A program made the translations under genes and the position numbers. A DNA stretch of 7,976 bases, taken from Candidatus Sulfotelmatobacter sp. GTDB taxonomy: Bacteria > Acidobacteriota > Terriglobia > Terriglobales > Acidobacteriaceae. The first letter of the stretch is position 1. Every line of letters starts with the position of its first letter. The notes beneath the pieces were generated by a model. It did not search any database. It saw only the letters and a list, made by a program, of their open reading frames with translations, and was not told the origin of the DNA. Positions 1 through 7,780 of the stretch are shown in pieces. Where the stretch lies: positions 1 through 7,976 of the forward strand of contig JASICF010000323.1 of the NCBI GenBank assembly GCA_030044775.1, in the 5' to 3' direction.

Positions 1-35
1 CCGCCGCTTCCAGCAGTGTCATTTCACGGATCTGA

Positions 36-1076
36 ATGCCATCTGATTCCAATATCGGCCAGCGCCAGCGCGAAGTGCTGACGGCGATCGTGGAGACGTT
101 TATTTCCACAGGCGAGCCCGTTGGCTCGCGCACCCTCGCCCGTTCGAACCGCGAAGGACTGAGTCCTGCGACCATCCGGAATGTGATGGCTGACCTCTCG
201 GACGCCGGTTTCCTCGAGCAGACGCATACTTCCTCGGGACGTGTGCCTACTCCTGAGGCGTATCGCTACTATGTCGAGCAGATCACTGGAGACGCTCAAC
301 TGGCTCCGCAGGATGCGGCGATTATTTCCGACTCGCTCGCAGGAGTGGCGGACGTGCAGGAGTTCATGGAGCGCACGTCCCGCGTTCTATCGCTGATTTC
401 ACGCAACGTGGGCGTAACGGTGGCTGTTGGAGGCACGAGAAATGCGCTGGAACATGTTTATTTCTCGCGCCTGGGCGATCAAAAGGTTTTAGCGGTGTTG
501 GTGACGCGATCGGGCCTGGTGCGAGACCGGGTGTTGCGCCTCGACCTGAAGCAGGATGAACTCGACCTTGCCGCTCGCTACATCAACGAGAATTTTCGCG
601 GCTGGACAATGGAAGCGATGCGCGCCGAACTGGCGCGCCGCATTGAGCAGGAACGTAGTGAGTACGACCGCCTGATGAACTCGATCGAGATGCTTTACAA
701 GCAGGGCGCTCTGGCGGCTGAAGCCAGTCCGCAAGTGGTTTTCGTGGAAGGCGCCTCAAATCTGGTAGCCAGCCAGGAAGACCGCAAGCGTCTGGAAGAA
801 ATGCTGCGCACTCTGGAAGAGAAGGAAAAAGTTGCGCAGCTTCTCTCGGCCTATCTCGACGTCAAACAGGAGGCCGTGCGGGTGGTCATCGGGCTCGACG
901 ATGCTCTTCCCTCCATGCAAAATTTTGTGCTGATCGGCGCCCCTGCGCGTTCGGGCAACGACATGGTCGGATCGTTGGCTGTGATCGGTCCTACGCGGAT
1001 GGATTATCAGCACACGATCACTGCGGTGTCTTATATAGCTCGTCTCTTTGACAAGATTTTGAATGAATCGGAGTAA
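36..1076 (+). CDS. hrcA: HrcA heat-inducible transcription repressor
   Basis: HrcA represses chaperone operons by binding CIRCE inverted repeats and is kept active by GroEL in well-studied bacteria. The 346 residues match the usual family length of about 340-350. The N-terminal winged helix is clear: GEPVGSRTLA at residues 26-35, LSPATIRNVMADL at 42-54, and the HTSSGRVPT stretch leading to YRYYV at 64-80. The C-terminal signature VIGPTRMDY is at 316-324. The ATG at 36 follows a weak GGA and directly abuts an in-frame TGA at 33-35, so the gene may be translationally coupled to an upstream gene that is cut off. The gene is first in a tight cluster with grpE, dnaJ and rsmE. No CIRCE element (TTAGCACTC-N9-GAGTGCTAA) is seen in the 35 upstream bases, so any autoregulatory operator lies outside the window. 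Identity is secure from the motifs. Confidence 0.97.
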   Translation: MPSDSNIGQRQREVLTAIVETFISTGEPVGSRTLARSNREGLSPATIRNVMADLSDAGFLEQTHTSSGRVPTPEAYRYYVEQITGDAQLAPQDAAIISDSLAGVADVQEFMERTSRVLSLISRNVGVTVAVGGTRNALEHVYFSRLGDQKVLAVLVTRSGLVRDRVLRLDLKQDELDLAARYINENFRGWTMEAMRAELARRIEQERSEYDRLMNSIEMLYKQGALAAEASPQVVFVEGASNLVASQEDRKRLEEMLRTLEEKEKVAQLLSAYLDVKQEAVRVVIGLDDALPSMQNFVLIGAPARSGNDMVGSLAVIGPTRMDYQHTITAVSYIARLFDKILNESE

Positions 1077-1086
1077 TCAGGTTGTT

Positions 1087-1668
1087 ATGAGTAAAGCGAA
1101 CGGAAAGTCAGAAAAAAACACTGGATTGGATTTGGAACACGAACTTCCTGCATCGTCGGGCGATGGCGATGAGCTTTCAAAGGAATCACCGGCGAGCGGG
1201 GAATCGCCCGCCGCCAATGCGGAATTGCAGAAGGTAAAGGCGGAGCGTGATTCGCTGCTCGATCGCCTGGCGCGGATGCAAGCGGAGTTCGAAAATGCCC
1301 GCCGCCGGGCGGGCAAAGAACAGCAGGAATATCGGGATTACGCTCTTGCTGACGCCGTCAAAGTTTTTCTGCCGGTTGTCGATAGCCTGGAACGGGCGTT
1401 GAAAGCCAAGTCCGATGGCAACGAGTTTCGCGAAGGCGTCGAGCTGATTCACAAGCAGCTTCAGGCGGCCCTGGCCAAATTGTCGGTGCAGACGATTGCC
1501 GCACAAGGCCAACCGTTCGATCCTCGCTACCATGAAGCGGTCGAGATGGTCGAAACCAGCGAGGCCCCAGACCACGAAGTGATCGAAGAACTACAGCGCG
1601 GCTATAAATTCAGGGACCGGCTACTCCGCCCGGCGATGGTCAAGGTCGCGAAGAATCCGGGGAAGTAA
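1087..1668 (+). CDS. grpE: GrpE nucleotide-exchange factor of DnaK
   Basis: GrpE releases ADP from DnaK as a homodimer in the cytoplasm. From the ATG at 1087 the protein has 193 residues, normal for the family. Residues 1-43 are acidic and low-complexity, as is usual for the disordered N-terminus. Residues 45-82 are charged heptad-like sequence fitting the long dimer helix (QAEFENARRR at 65-74). The C-terminal beta domain carries PFDPRYHEAV at 143-152 and GYKFRDRLLRPAMVKV at 172-187, the classic GrpE signature. An alternative ATG at 1063 would add eight residues and overlap hrcA by 14 bases, but it has no Shine-Dalgarno sequence. The 1087 start has only a weak AGG about 5 bases upstream, so the start is less certain than the identity. 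The gene begins 10 bases after the hrcA stop and is followed by dnaJ rather than dnaK. Confidence 0.96.
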   Translation: MSKANGKSEKNTGLDLEHELPASSGDGDELSKESPASGESPAANAELQKVKAERDSLLDRLARMQAEFENARRRAGKEQQEYRDYALADAVKVFLPVVDSLERALKAKSDGNEFREGVELIHKQLQAALAKLSVQTIAAQGQPFDPRYHEAVEMVETSEAPDHEVIEELQRGYKFRDRLLRPAMVKVAKNPGK

Positions 1669-1707
1669 GCGCAATTCCAGCCGGCAGTAACGCAAATCTC
1701 TAGAACG

Positions 1708-1715
1708 AAAAAAGG
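1708..1715 (+). promoter_or_regulatory. Shine-Dalgarno sequence that places the dnaJ start
   Basis: The sequence AAAAAAGG ends 8 bases before the CTG at 1724. This is normal ribosome-binding spacing for a start at that CTG. It lies 41 bases before the first conventional start codon (GTG at 1757), too far to serve it. It is used here as evidence for the upstream dnaJ start. Confidence 0.55.
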
Positions 1716-1723
1716 TATCTATT

Positions 1724-2854
1724 CTGGCCACTAACGCAAAACGCGACTATTACGAAGTGCTCGGCGTAAGCCGAACTGTCACCGAGACGGAGCTAAAGAG
1801 CGCTTACCGCAAGCTGGCGATGCAGTGGCACCCTGATCGCAATCCTAACAATCCTGATGCCGAAGAGCGCTTCAAGGAAGTCACCGAAGCGTATGCGATT
1901 CTCGCCGATTCCGAAAAGCGCTCGCTCTACGATCGCTACGGTCACGCCGGGGTGGGAAGCCCCGCCGGGGGCGGGGTTGGATTCGACGTTTCGTCGTTTC
2001 AGGATTTGGGGGATATTTTCGGCGAGTTCTTCGGATTCGGCGACGCATTCGGCGCTGGCACTCGCCGTCGCAGCCGGGTTCAGCGTGGCGCCGATCTGCG
2101 CGAAGACCTGAACATCGAGTTCGAACAGGCGGCCTTCGGCACCGAGACGAGGATTTCAGTACGCCGCAATGAAGCTTGCGAAGAATGCCATGGTTCTGGC
2201 GCCGCGGCCGGCAAGCGGCCAACTACCTGCCGATCCTGTAATGGCCGGGGACAGGTGCGCTATCAACAGGGCTTCTTCAGCATTGCTCGAACCTGTCCGG
2301 CCTGCCAGGGAGCCGGGAATGTGATTACCGATCCTTGCCCGAAGTGCAAGGGCGAGGGGCGAATTTTGCGCCAACGCGAGGTCGAAGCCAAGATTCCCGC
2401 GGGGGTGGAAGATGGCACGCGCATTCGGTTCGCCGGCGGCGGAGAAGCCGGTCCTCATGGCGGCCCGGCCGGCGATCTTTACGTCGTTCTCCATGTGAAA
2501 GAGCACCCATTCTTCGTGCGAGACGGCAACGATCTCCATTGTGTTGTTCCGATTTCCGTTGCCCAGGCGGCGATTGGGGCTGAGATTCGTGTACCCACGC
2601 TGGAAGGCGAGCACACCCTCAGAATTCCCGATGGAACTCAGCCCGGCACCACGTTTCGCGTCCGCAACAAAGGCGTACCGGTCCTCAACGGACACGGCAA
2701 GGGGGATCTTTACGTAGAAGTCCGCGTGCAAATACCCACCAAGCTCAACAAGCGGCAAAAGGAGCTTTTGCAGGAACTTGAGGGCACCACGCAAGTCGAT
2801 AACCAGCCCCTGATGCGGTCTTTTCTGGGCAAAGTAAAAGACATGTTCGGATGA
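1724..2854 (+). CDS. dnaJ: DnaJ (Hsp40) co-chaperone, apparent CTG start
   Basis: DnaJ delivers unfolded clients to DnaK and stimulates its ATPase. From CTG 1724 the protein has 376 residues, typical for class A DnaJ. It contains a J domain (about residues 7-72) with DYYEVLGV at 8-15 and the catalytic HPD at 36-38, then a Gly/Phe-rich linker (about 75-115). Four zinc-binding repeats follow: CEECHGSG at 152, CRSCNGRG at 169, CPACQGAG at 191 and CPKCKGEG at 205. The two substrate-binding domains complete the protein. The first ATG/GTG/TTG in this frame is GTG 1757, which would remove the start of J helix I. No conventional start lies between that GTG and the in-frame TAA at 1688. The reading ATNAKRDYYEV is what family members carry just after their initiator methionine, so CTG 1724 (or, less likely, ATT 1721) is inferred as start. 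The gene lies 55 bases after grpE and its stop overlaps rsmE as ATGA. Confidence 0.95.
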   Translation: MATNAKRDYYEVLGVSRTVTETELKSAYRKLAMQWHPDRNPNNPDAEERFKEVTEAYAILADSEKRSLYDRYGHAGVGSPAGGGVGFDVSSFQDLGDIFGEFFGFGDAFGAGTRRRSRVQRGADLREDLNIEFEQAAFGTETRISVRRNEACEECHGSGAAAGKRPTTCRSCNGRGQVRYQQGFFSIARTCPACQGAGNVITDPCPKCKGEGRILRQREVEAKIPAGVEDGTRIRFAGGGEAGPHGGPAGDLYVVLHVKEHPFFVRDGNDLHCVVPISVAQAAIGAEIRVPTLEGEHTLRIPDGTQPGTTFRVRNKGVPVLNGHGKGDLYVEVRVQIPTKLNKRQKELLQELEGTTQVDNQPLMRSFLGKVKDMFG

Positions 2855-3597
2855 CGCGCCGACGCTGGATCGCCGACGAAGTTTCGGGCAATCGCGCTTT
2901 TCTTCTCGGCGAGCACGCGGATCACCTGGTGCGAGTTCTGCGCGCGCGGGTGGGCCAGCAATTTGACATCCTTACCTCAGCCGGAGTGCGTCGCGGGAAA
3001 ATCATGTTCCTGGCCCCGGCTCGAGTCGAGTTCGAGCTGGGTGAAGAAGTTTCCTCCATGGAAACAATTGAAATCGTTCTCGCCCTTTCCATTTTCAAAT
3101 TCGACCGCATGGAGTGGGCGATCGAGAAGTGCACGGAACTTGGCGTTTCACGAATCATCCCGGTGATCGCGCAACGCACGGATTCGCACCTCGCCTCGGC
3201 GTCCAGGAAAAGAGTGGAACGCTGGCGGCGCGTCGTGAGGCAGGCGGCGGAGCAGTCACGTTTAGCGGTCCTCCCGGAGGTTTTGAACCCGGCCAAGCTT
3301 CCTTCCGTTCTGAAGGTTCCTGCAGCTTTGCGAGCCGTCCTCAATGAGACTGAGCACGAAATGTTGCTGCGCGATGTGCTGAAAAATACTTCGCAGCCGG
3401 AGCGCTCCGATGGAACTGGCGAAAAAGCTGGCATCATCCTGGCAGTTGGTCCCGAAGGTGGTTGGACAGAGGATGAACTGCGCTGCTTCTGGGAAGCCGG
3501 TTGGAGATCAGCTTCTCTCGGCGAAACCATTCTTCGCGCAGAAACGGCTGCAGTCGCAGCTATCGCAATCATTACTTCCACGGTTGCCGGACGCTGA
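2851..3597 (+). CDS. rsmE: RsmE 16S rRNA (uracil-1498-N3)-methyltransferase
   Basis: RsmE is a SPOUT-class, SAM-dependent enzyme that methylates N3 of U1498 in 16S rRNA at the decoding centre of the 30S subunit. The 248 residues match the family length. An N-terminal PUA-like portion (about 1-68, with HLVRVLRARVGQ) precedes the SPOUT domain. Visible signatures are EKCTELGVSRIIPV at 92-105, QAAEQSR at 131-137, the SAM-binding loop VGPEGGWTEDEL at 199-210, and the knot motif SLGETILRAETA at 222-233. The start ATG overlaps the dnaJ TGA as ATGA, implying translational coupling, and there is no strong Shine-Dalgarno sequence. In many Firmicutes rsmE also follows dnaJ, usually with prmA between them; prmA is absent here. 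Identity is firm. Confidence 0.95.
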   Translation: MTRRRWIADEVSGNRAFLLGEHADHLVRVLRARVGQQFDILTSAGVRRGKIMFLAPARVEFELGEEVSSMETIEIVLALSIFKFDRMEWAIEKCTELGVSRIIPVIAQRTDSHLASASRKRVERWRRVVRQAAEQSRLAVLPEVLNPAKLPSVLKVPAALRAVLNETEHEMLLRDVLKNTSQPERSDGTGEKAGIILAVGPEGGWTEDELRCFWEAGWRSASLGETILRAETAAVAAIAIITSTVAGR

Positions 3598-3633
3598 TTG
3601 CGCAGGGATCTTTCATGGCGGCGGTGATATTCT

Positions 3634-3653
3634 GACGGCGGATGTTCGCCGTC
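3634..3653 (+). promoter_or_regulatory. Inverted repeat enclosing the helicase start codon
   Basis: GACGGCG (3634-3640) and CGCCGTC (3647-3653) form a perfect 7-bp GC-rich stem. The 6-base loop GATGTT contains the ATG start at 3642. Folded in mRNA, it could restrict initiation of the helicase gene, for example making it depend on coupling to rsmE translation. The structure is visible in the sequence; the regulatory role is inference, and a repeat this short can occur by chance in GC-rich DNA. Confidence 0.3.
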
Positions 3654-6584
3654 AAATCAAAATTCACCCCGTTTCTTCCCGACAGCCCGCAGCGTGAAGC
3701 CATCGAGCATGTTCATGGACCAATGCTGGTGATCGCGGGCGCGGGCACCGGAAAAACTTCGGTGCTTATTCATCGCATCGCCCGCCTCATCGGGGAAGGT
3801 TATGCCAAGCCGGAGCAAGTTCTCGCGCTTACCTACACCGTCGCTGCCGCCGCCGAAATGCGTCATCGCTTGCGAGCCCTGCTCGGCAAAGAAGTTCGCT
3901 GCGCCACGTTTCACGATTTTTGCCTCGATCTGCTTACCCGGGCAGGGAAAAAGTTCGATGTGCTCGATGAAAAAGACCTGTGGATCTATCTCCGGAAGCG
4001 GATTCACGAGCTTCGTCTTGTGCACTATGTACGCGCGGCCAATGTAGGCCAATTTCTAAATGACTTGATCGACTTTCTCAGCCGCTGCCATGACGAACTG
4101 GTTACCCCGGAAACATATGCAGATTACGTAGCGCGCCTCGCGCGAAGAGAACTGCCTGTTCCGCGAGTTTCGAAGTCGAAGGATGAGCTGACGGACGACG
4201 AGATTATCGCGCGATGCGAGGAGATTTCCCGCGTCTTTGCAGTCTCCGAGCGTTGGCTGCGGGAAGAAAACCTCGGCACGTTCGGCCACATGATGACGCG
4301 CGCGTATGAACTGCTGGTCGAAGATGAGACCCTGCTCCTGGCCGAGCGGGCTCGTTCACCCTTCATCCTGGTGGACGAATTTCAGGATGCCAATTTTGCT
4401 CAGATCAAAATCCTGTCGCTACTGGCCGGCGACGCGGCCAATGTTTTCGGCGTCGGCGACCCCGATCAAGCGATTTATCGATTTCGGGGAGCCTCCAGCG
4501 CTGCGTTCCAACTCTTCCGCCGACATTTTCCCAAAACCCGGCTGGTTGTGCTGGGCAAGAACCGGCGCTCTACCGCTCCTATTTTGGAGTGCGCCTTCGC
4601 AGTCATTGATAAAAATCCAACTGTATTCCCAACGGGAGATGCTCACACCATTTCCTACCAGCGAGCTCCACTGCAATCGGCCCGCGAGGAAGAAGCAAGA
4701 GAGCGGAGAACAGTGATCTCGTCCCTCCCGGTCGAGGCGGTAGTGTTTACGGCAAAGGACAGCGAAGCTCCCGACGTAATTCACATCATGGAAGACATCA
4801 AGCGAAGTTCACGCTGCAAGTGGCAGGATTTCGCAGTTCTGTACCGTTCCCATTTCCACCGCGACGAAGTTGCCCAGGAGTTGTTGGACCACAATATTCC
4901 GTTTTCCATCGAGAACATGGACGTCAGCGATACGCCCGAGGTGCGTGACCTGTTTGCTTGCGTAGCGGCGGTTGTCGATATGGGATCCGATGCCAGCCTT
5001 TTCCGCGTGGCTGCGCTGCCTCAATTCAAGGTTGAACCCGAGGAACTCCGATCTGCTTTGCGAAAAATTGCCCAGGAAGCCAAACGAGATGTCGTTGTTC
5101 CTCTCGCTTCAGTCATCGATACGGTCACTGGCGGGCGAGGCGTGCTCGAGGCAGTGTGTCGAGTGCGCGATGAAGTCGCGCGCAGGAATGCAAAAACTCG
5201 TGCCGCTCTCGAGCTGATCGCCCGGCAATTCGAGCTTGACCTGAACTCCCCGGCCCTGCAGACAGCGCTGAAACTCGCCGCGGAATGGGAAGAGAAGCCC
5301 ACCACGAAAACCAAAGAACTCGGCGAATGGATCGAATACCTTGAATATTTTCGCGAAGCGGGCGGCGTGATTCCCATGACCGCAAATCCGGAGGAAGACG
5401 CAGTTCGGCTCATAACGGCTCACGGGGCCAAAGGTCTCGAGTTCACCCACGTTTTCATTCTGCGCGCAGCCAGCGGCTCATTTCCCAATTATTACCGTGA
5501 GACTCTGGTCGAGTTTCCGAAAGAGTTGCGCGATCAAGATTCCGCCGCGGCGGGTGACGACAAGAAGCTTCACGAGCAGGAAGAGCGCCGCTTGTTTTAT
5601 GTAGCCATGACACGGGCGAAAGATTCGCTGCACATCTATGGCAAACAAGGAATCGGCAAGGATAAAACGCCCGCGGGAGTCATGCGCGAGCTGCTCGGCA
5701 ACCCACGGCTGAAACCGTGGCTGAGGTTCCGGCCCGCGCTGCCGTCACAGCCCGAACTGATTTCACTTGCCGCTGTGGGGGATGAAGCTGTCCCACGGGC
5801 GTCCCGCCTGCCTCGGTGGCTAGCGCTGCCGCCAGTTGATGGCCTCGCCGCGCGCTTGAGCGCCAGCGCGATCGAAACCTATGAAACCTGCCCTTTGCAG
5901 TTTAAATTTGAGCGCGAATGGAAGCTCTCACGCCAACTCCATGCGGCGGTCCAATACGGGGCGGCGATGCATCGGGTGCTCCGCACCTATTTTGACTCTG
6001 TTCGGCTAGGCCACACGAGGACTGATGATGAATGGCTGCAACTCTTTCGCGACGACCTGGCTTCCTGCCGGATCGAAGACGAATATCAGCGGGAACTTTA
6101 CCTGCAGCAAGGGATTCGGCAATTGAGCGACTTTCTTGCCGCAACCCGTTGTTCTCCCATGCCCGACGTGCTTCATACCGAGGAGTGGTTCGATGTGCAG
6201 ATTGCCGGCACAAAACTTACCGGCCGGATCGACCGCATCGATCGCGCTCATGATGACAGCGTCAATATCGTCGACTATAAAACGGGTGCAGCCCGGTCGC
6301 AGGACGATGCCGACGATAGCCTCCAGCTTTCAATCTATGCGATGGCCGCGCAGGAGAAATGGGGGTACAGGGTCGAGGAGTTGAGATTTCAAAATCTGGA
6401 GGGCAACGTTGCCGTCGTTTCAAAACGCGATGAATTTCAACTCGAGAGAGCCCGCCAGCGCGTGAAAGAAGCCGCCCGCAATGTGGCGGCCGGAAACTTC
6501 CAGCCGAAGATCGGCTTCCACTGCAACTTCTGTTCGTTCCGTGGGTTGTGTCCGGCGCGGGAAAAGCGCGCGCCGAGGATCTAG
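3642..6584 (+). CDS. UvrD/PcrA-type SF1A helicase fused to a RecB/AddB-type PDDEXK nuclease with an iron-sulfur signature
   Basis: This 980-residue protein is predicted to unwind DNA with ATP and cut it with a C-terminal nuclease, probably in double-strand-break processing or repair. Helicase motifs appear in order: Q-like SPQREAI at 15-21, Walker A AGAGTGKT at 32-39, Ia LTYTVAAAAEM at 63-73, II VDEFQD at 244-249, III GVGDPDQAIYRFRG at 270-283, IV LGKNRRS at 304-310, V ITAHGAKGLEF at 591-601, and VI FYVAMTRAK at 652-660. The nuclease domain (about 738-975) shows GAAMHRVL at 773-780, GRIDRID at 861-867 (Asp864), VDYKTG at 877-882 (Asp878, Lys880) and QLSIYA at 895-900. Cys750, Cys961, Cys964 and Cys970 reproduce the split C...CX2CX5C iron-sulfur pattern of AddB. 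ATG 3642 is the first start after the in-frame TGA at 3633. The gene lies 44 bases after rsmE. Its exact subfamily (AddA, AddB, AdnA/B or other) cannot be settled by eye. Confidence 0.94.
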   Translation: MFAVKSKFTPFLPDSPQREAIEHVHGPMLVIAGAGTGKTSVLIHRIARLIGEGYAKPEQVLALTYTVAAAAEMRHRLRALLGKEVRCATFHDFCLDLLTRAGKKFDVLDEKDLWIYLRKRIHELRLVHYVRAANVGQFLNDLIDFLSRCHDELVTPETYADYVARLARRELPVPRVSKSKDELTDDEIIARCEEISRVFAVSERWLREENLGTFGHMMTRAYELLVEDETLLLAERARSPFILVDEFQDANFAQIKILSLLAGDAANVFGVGDPDQAIYRFRGASSAAFQLFRRHFPKTRLVVLGKNRRSTAPILECAFAVIDKNPTVFPTGDAHTISYQRAPLQSAREEEARERRTVISSLPVEAVVFTAKDSEAPDVIHIMEDIKRSSRCKWQDFAVLYRSHFHRDEVAQELLDHNIPFSIENMDVSDTPEVRDLFACVAAVVDMGSDASLFRVAALPQFKVEPEELRSALRKIAQEAKRDVVVPLASVIDTVTGGRGVLEAVCRVRDEVARRNAKTRAALELIARQFELDLNSPALQTALKLAAEWEEKPTTKTKELGEWIEYLEYFREAGGVIPMTANPEEDAVRLITAHGAKGLEFTHVFILRAASGSFPNYYRETLVEFPKELRDQDSAAAGDDKKLHEQEERRLFYVAMTRAKDSLHIYGKQGIGKDKTPAGVMRELLGNPRLKPWLRFRPALPSQPELISLAAVGDEAVPRASRLPRWLALPPVDGLAARLSASAIETYETCPLQFKFEREWKLSRQLHAAVQYGAAMHRVLRTYFDSVRLGHTRTDDEWLQLFRDDLASCRIEDEYQRELYLQQGIRQLSDFLAATRCSPMPDVLHTEEWFDVQIAGTKLTGRIDRIDRAHDDSVNIVDYKTGAARSQDDADDSLQLSIYAMAAQEKWGYRVEELRFQNLEGNVAVVSKRDEFQLERARQRVKEAARNVAAGNFQPKIGFHCNFCSFRGLCPAREKRAPRI

Positions 6585-7735
6585 TCGGCTGCTACGTGAC
6601 GCTCAATTCCGGCTTCCTGCGGCTGAATCCGCTCGCATAAGAACTCGCGATAACGCCCGGCTCCGGCTCGCCAGGGAGAGATAGCCTTATTCACCACACG
6701 AAACCCTTCCATCGAGAAGGTGGACGCAGGAACCTCGGAGTATCCCAGCGCGTGGTGGGGCTTGTCACTATTCTCGTGCAGAAAGTATTTTCTGCAAGTG
6801 CGGTCGATCTGTGCCAGGTATTCACGAATTGTCTCTGGCCTCATCTCTGAAAGACTGTGGGTATTCACAAAAATATCAGCGGAATTTTGCGGCAACTGCC
6901 GCAGGCAGAAATTCGGATAAAGGATTGCGTCGTATTGTTCGAGGTTCGCAAGGACCGCCTCCGAAGGCTCTTCACCGTATAGCGCAATCTTGCGATCGGG
7001 CAACGTACTGCAGATCCAATATGAGGCCAAAAGCAAAATCTCCGGCAGATCGAAATCCACATAATGCACCTGCGAATGTTGCAGGGCGAAGTAACCGACA
7101 TCTCCCCAGCCCCCGCCAATTTCGATGATCACGCCTTTTCCGCCAATCAGCGCGACGGCCTTCTCGGCTGTGTAGTGGTGGCGGAAGTTTGCGGGAACTG
7201 CCAGCGTCCCGTCGATGAAATAACCAAATGGGTTTCCGGCCCATGGCACGCGGATGTCTTCGATGCTCTTTCCGGTGAGCTCAGTCCACACTCGATAGTC
7301 ACACAGCATCGAGTTTACGAATAGCGTACGGGTCATAAGGTTGCGGACTGAAGATCGCAGATCTGGGGGCGTTGCGTAGTCGCACAGGCCGGCAAATGCC
7401 TCTTCGTCGCGAAAGAAGGATGCCAGCACTTCCCCCATCGATCCTCGATCGCGGAACGCTTTCAGCTTCGATTCGATGAGCGTCGTCCATTGCCCATTCG
7501 GCTGGTACTCTTTGCCAGCAGATTGCTGATCACGCTTCGCGGACTCATACGCGTTGAGAACACGACTGAGCAACTGAGGAGAAACCGGACGCCGCCGATC
7601 CTTCAGACCCTCATCGAGTGATTTAAACGAGGCGAGCGGTTCGCGATAAAAATCGTGGAGAGTGTCGGTCAACGTGCGAAACTTGCGAAGCAACGTGGCG
7701 ATCACCGTTCTGCCTCCGAGTGTTTCGGCTGCCAT
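6581..7735 (-). CDS. SAM-dependent methyltransferase, putative sugar O-methyltransferase (NanM-like)
   Basis: The 384-residue protein from ATG 7735 has a Rossmann-type methyltransferase core in its C-terminal half. Motif I, EIGGGWGDVG at 205-214, should bind S-adenosylmethionine. It is followed by the acidic strand VDFDLPEI at 226-233 and by VNTHSLSEM at 290-298. The DLP and N-x-x-S-x-x-EM arrangement resembles the putative sugar O-methyltransferase family from memory, so the sugar substrate is an inference. The N-terminal 180 residues are charged and mostly helical in character, with no signal peptide or membrane segment. A longer reading from TTG 7783 would add 16 residues, but that codon sits inside the T-tract of the upstream terminator and lacks a Shine-Dalgarno sequence, so ATG 7735 is preferred; its own ribosome site is also poor. 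The gene converges on the helicase gene, sharing CTAG at the stops. It could be another class I methyltransferase. Confidence 0.72.
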   Translation of the reverse strand: MAAETLGGRTVIATLLRKFRTLTDTLHDFYREPLASFKSLDEGLKDRRRPVSPQLLSRVLNAYESAKRDQQSAGKEYQPNGQWTTLIESKLKAFRDRGSMGEVLASFFRDEEAFAGLCDYATPPDLRSSVRNLMTRTLFVNSMLCDYRVWTELTGKSIEDIRVPWAGNPFGYFIDGTLAVPANFRHHYTAEKAVALIGGKGVIIEIGGGWGDVGYFALQHSQVHYVDFDLPEILLLASYWICSTLPDRKIALYGEEPSEAVLANLEQYDAILYPNFCLRQLPQNSADIFVNTHSLSEMRPETIREYLAQIDRTCRKYFLHENSDKPHHALGYSEVPASTFSMEGFRVVNKAISPWRAGAGRYREFLCERIQPQEAGIERHVAAD

Positions 7736-7780
7736 TCTATCCGTGGAAGCGAGGAAATTGCCGGATTGAACTTGTTGCTC

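Noticed and set aside
3..35. Possible 3' end of an upstream gene: an open frame reading AASSSVISRI ends at TGA 33-35, directly before the hrcA ATG.
   Set aside because: Ten codons are too few to identify or support a gene; another frame is open through this stretch as well. It is mentioned only as possible coupling.
1..35. CIRCE operator or promoter for hrcA.
   Set aside because: No TTAGCACTC/GAGTGCTAA repeat and no -35/-10 pair can be placed in the 35 bases available.
1063..1086. Eight-residue N-terminal extension of GrpE from ATG 1063.
   Set aside because: It has no Shine-Dalgarno sequence and overlaps hrcA; the MSKANGK start at 1087 is more usual, though the choice is not certain.
1948..1975. 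G/C-rich self-complementary runs (GGGG...CCCC) in dnaJ that could suggest a hairpin.
   Set aside because: They fall in the Gly-rich linker coding region, where GGN codons explain the runs; there is no T-tract.
2922..3581. 219-codon minus-strand ORF opposite rsmE, and similar long antisense ORFs such as 2156-2794 opposite dnaJ.
   Set aside because: They lie fully inside genes with clear family motifs on the plus strand, have compositionally odd translations rich in Ser/Arg or Leu/Ala, and show no recognised domain or ribosome site.
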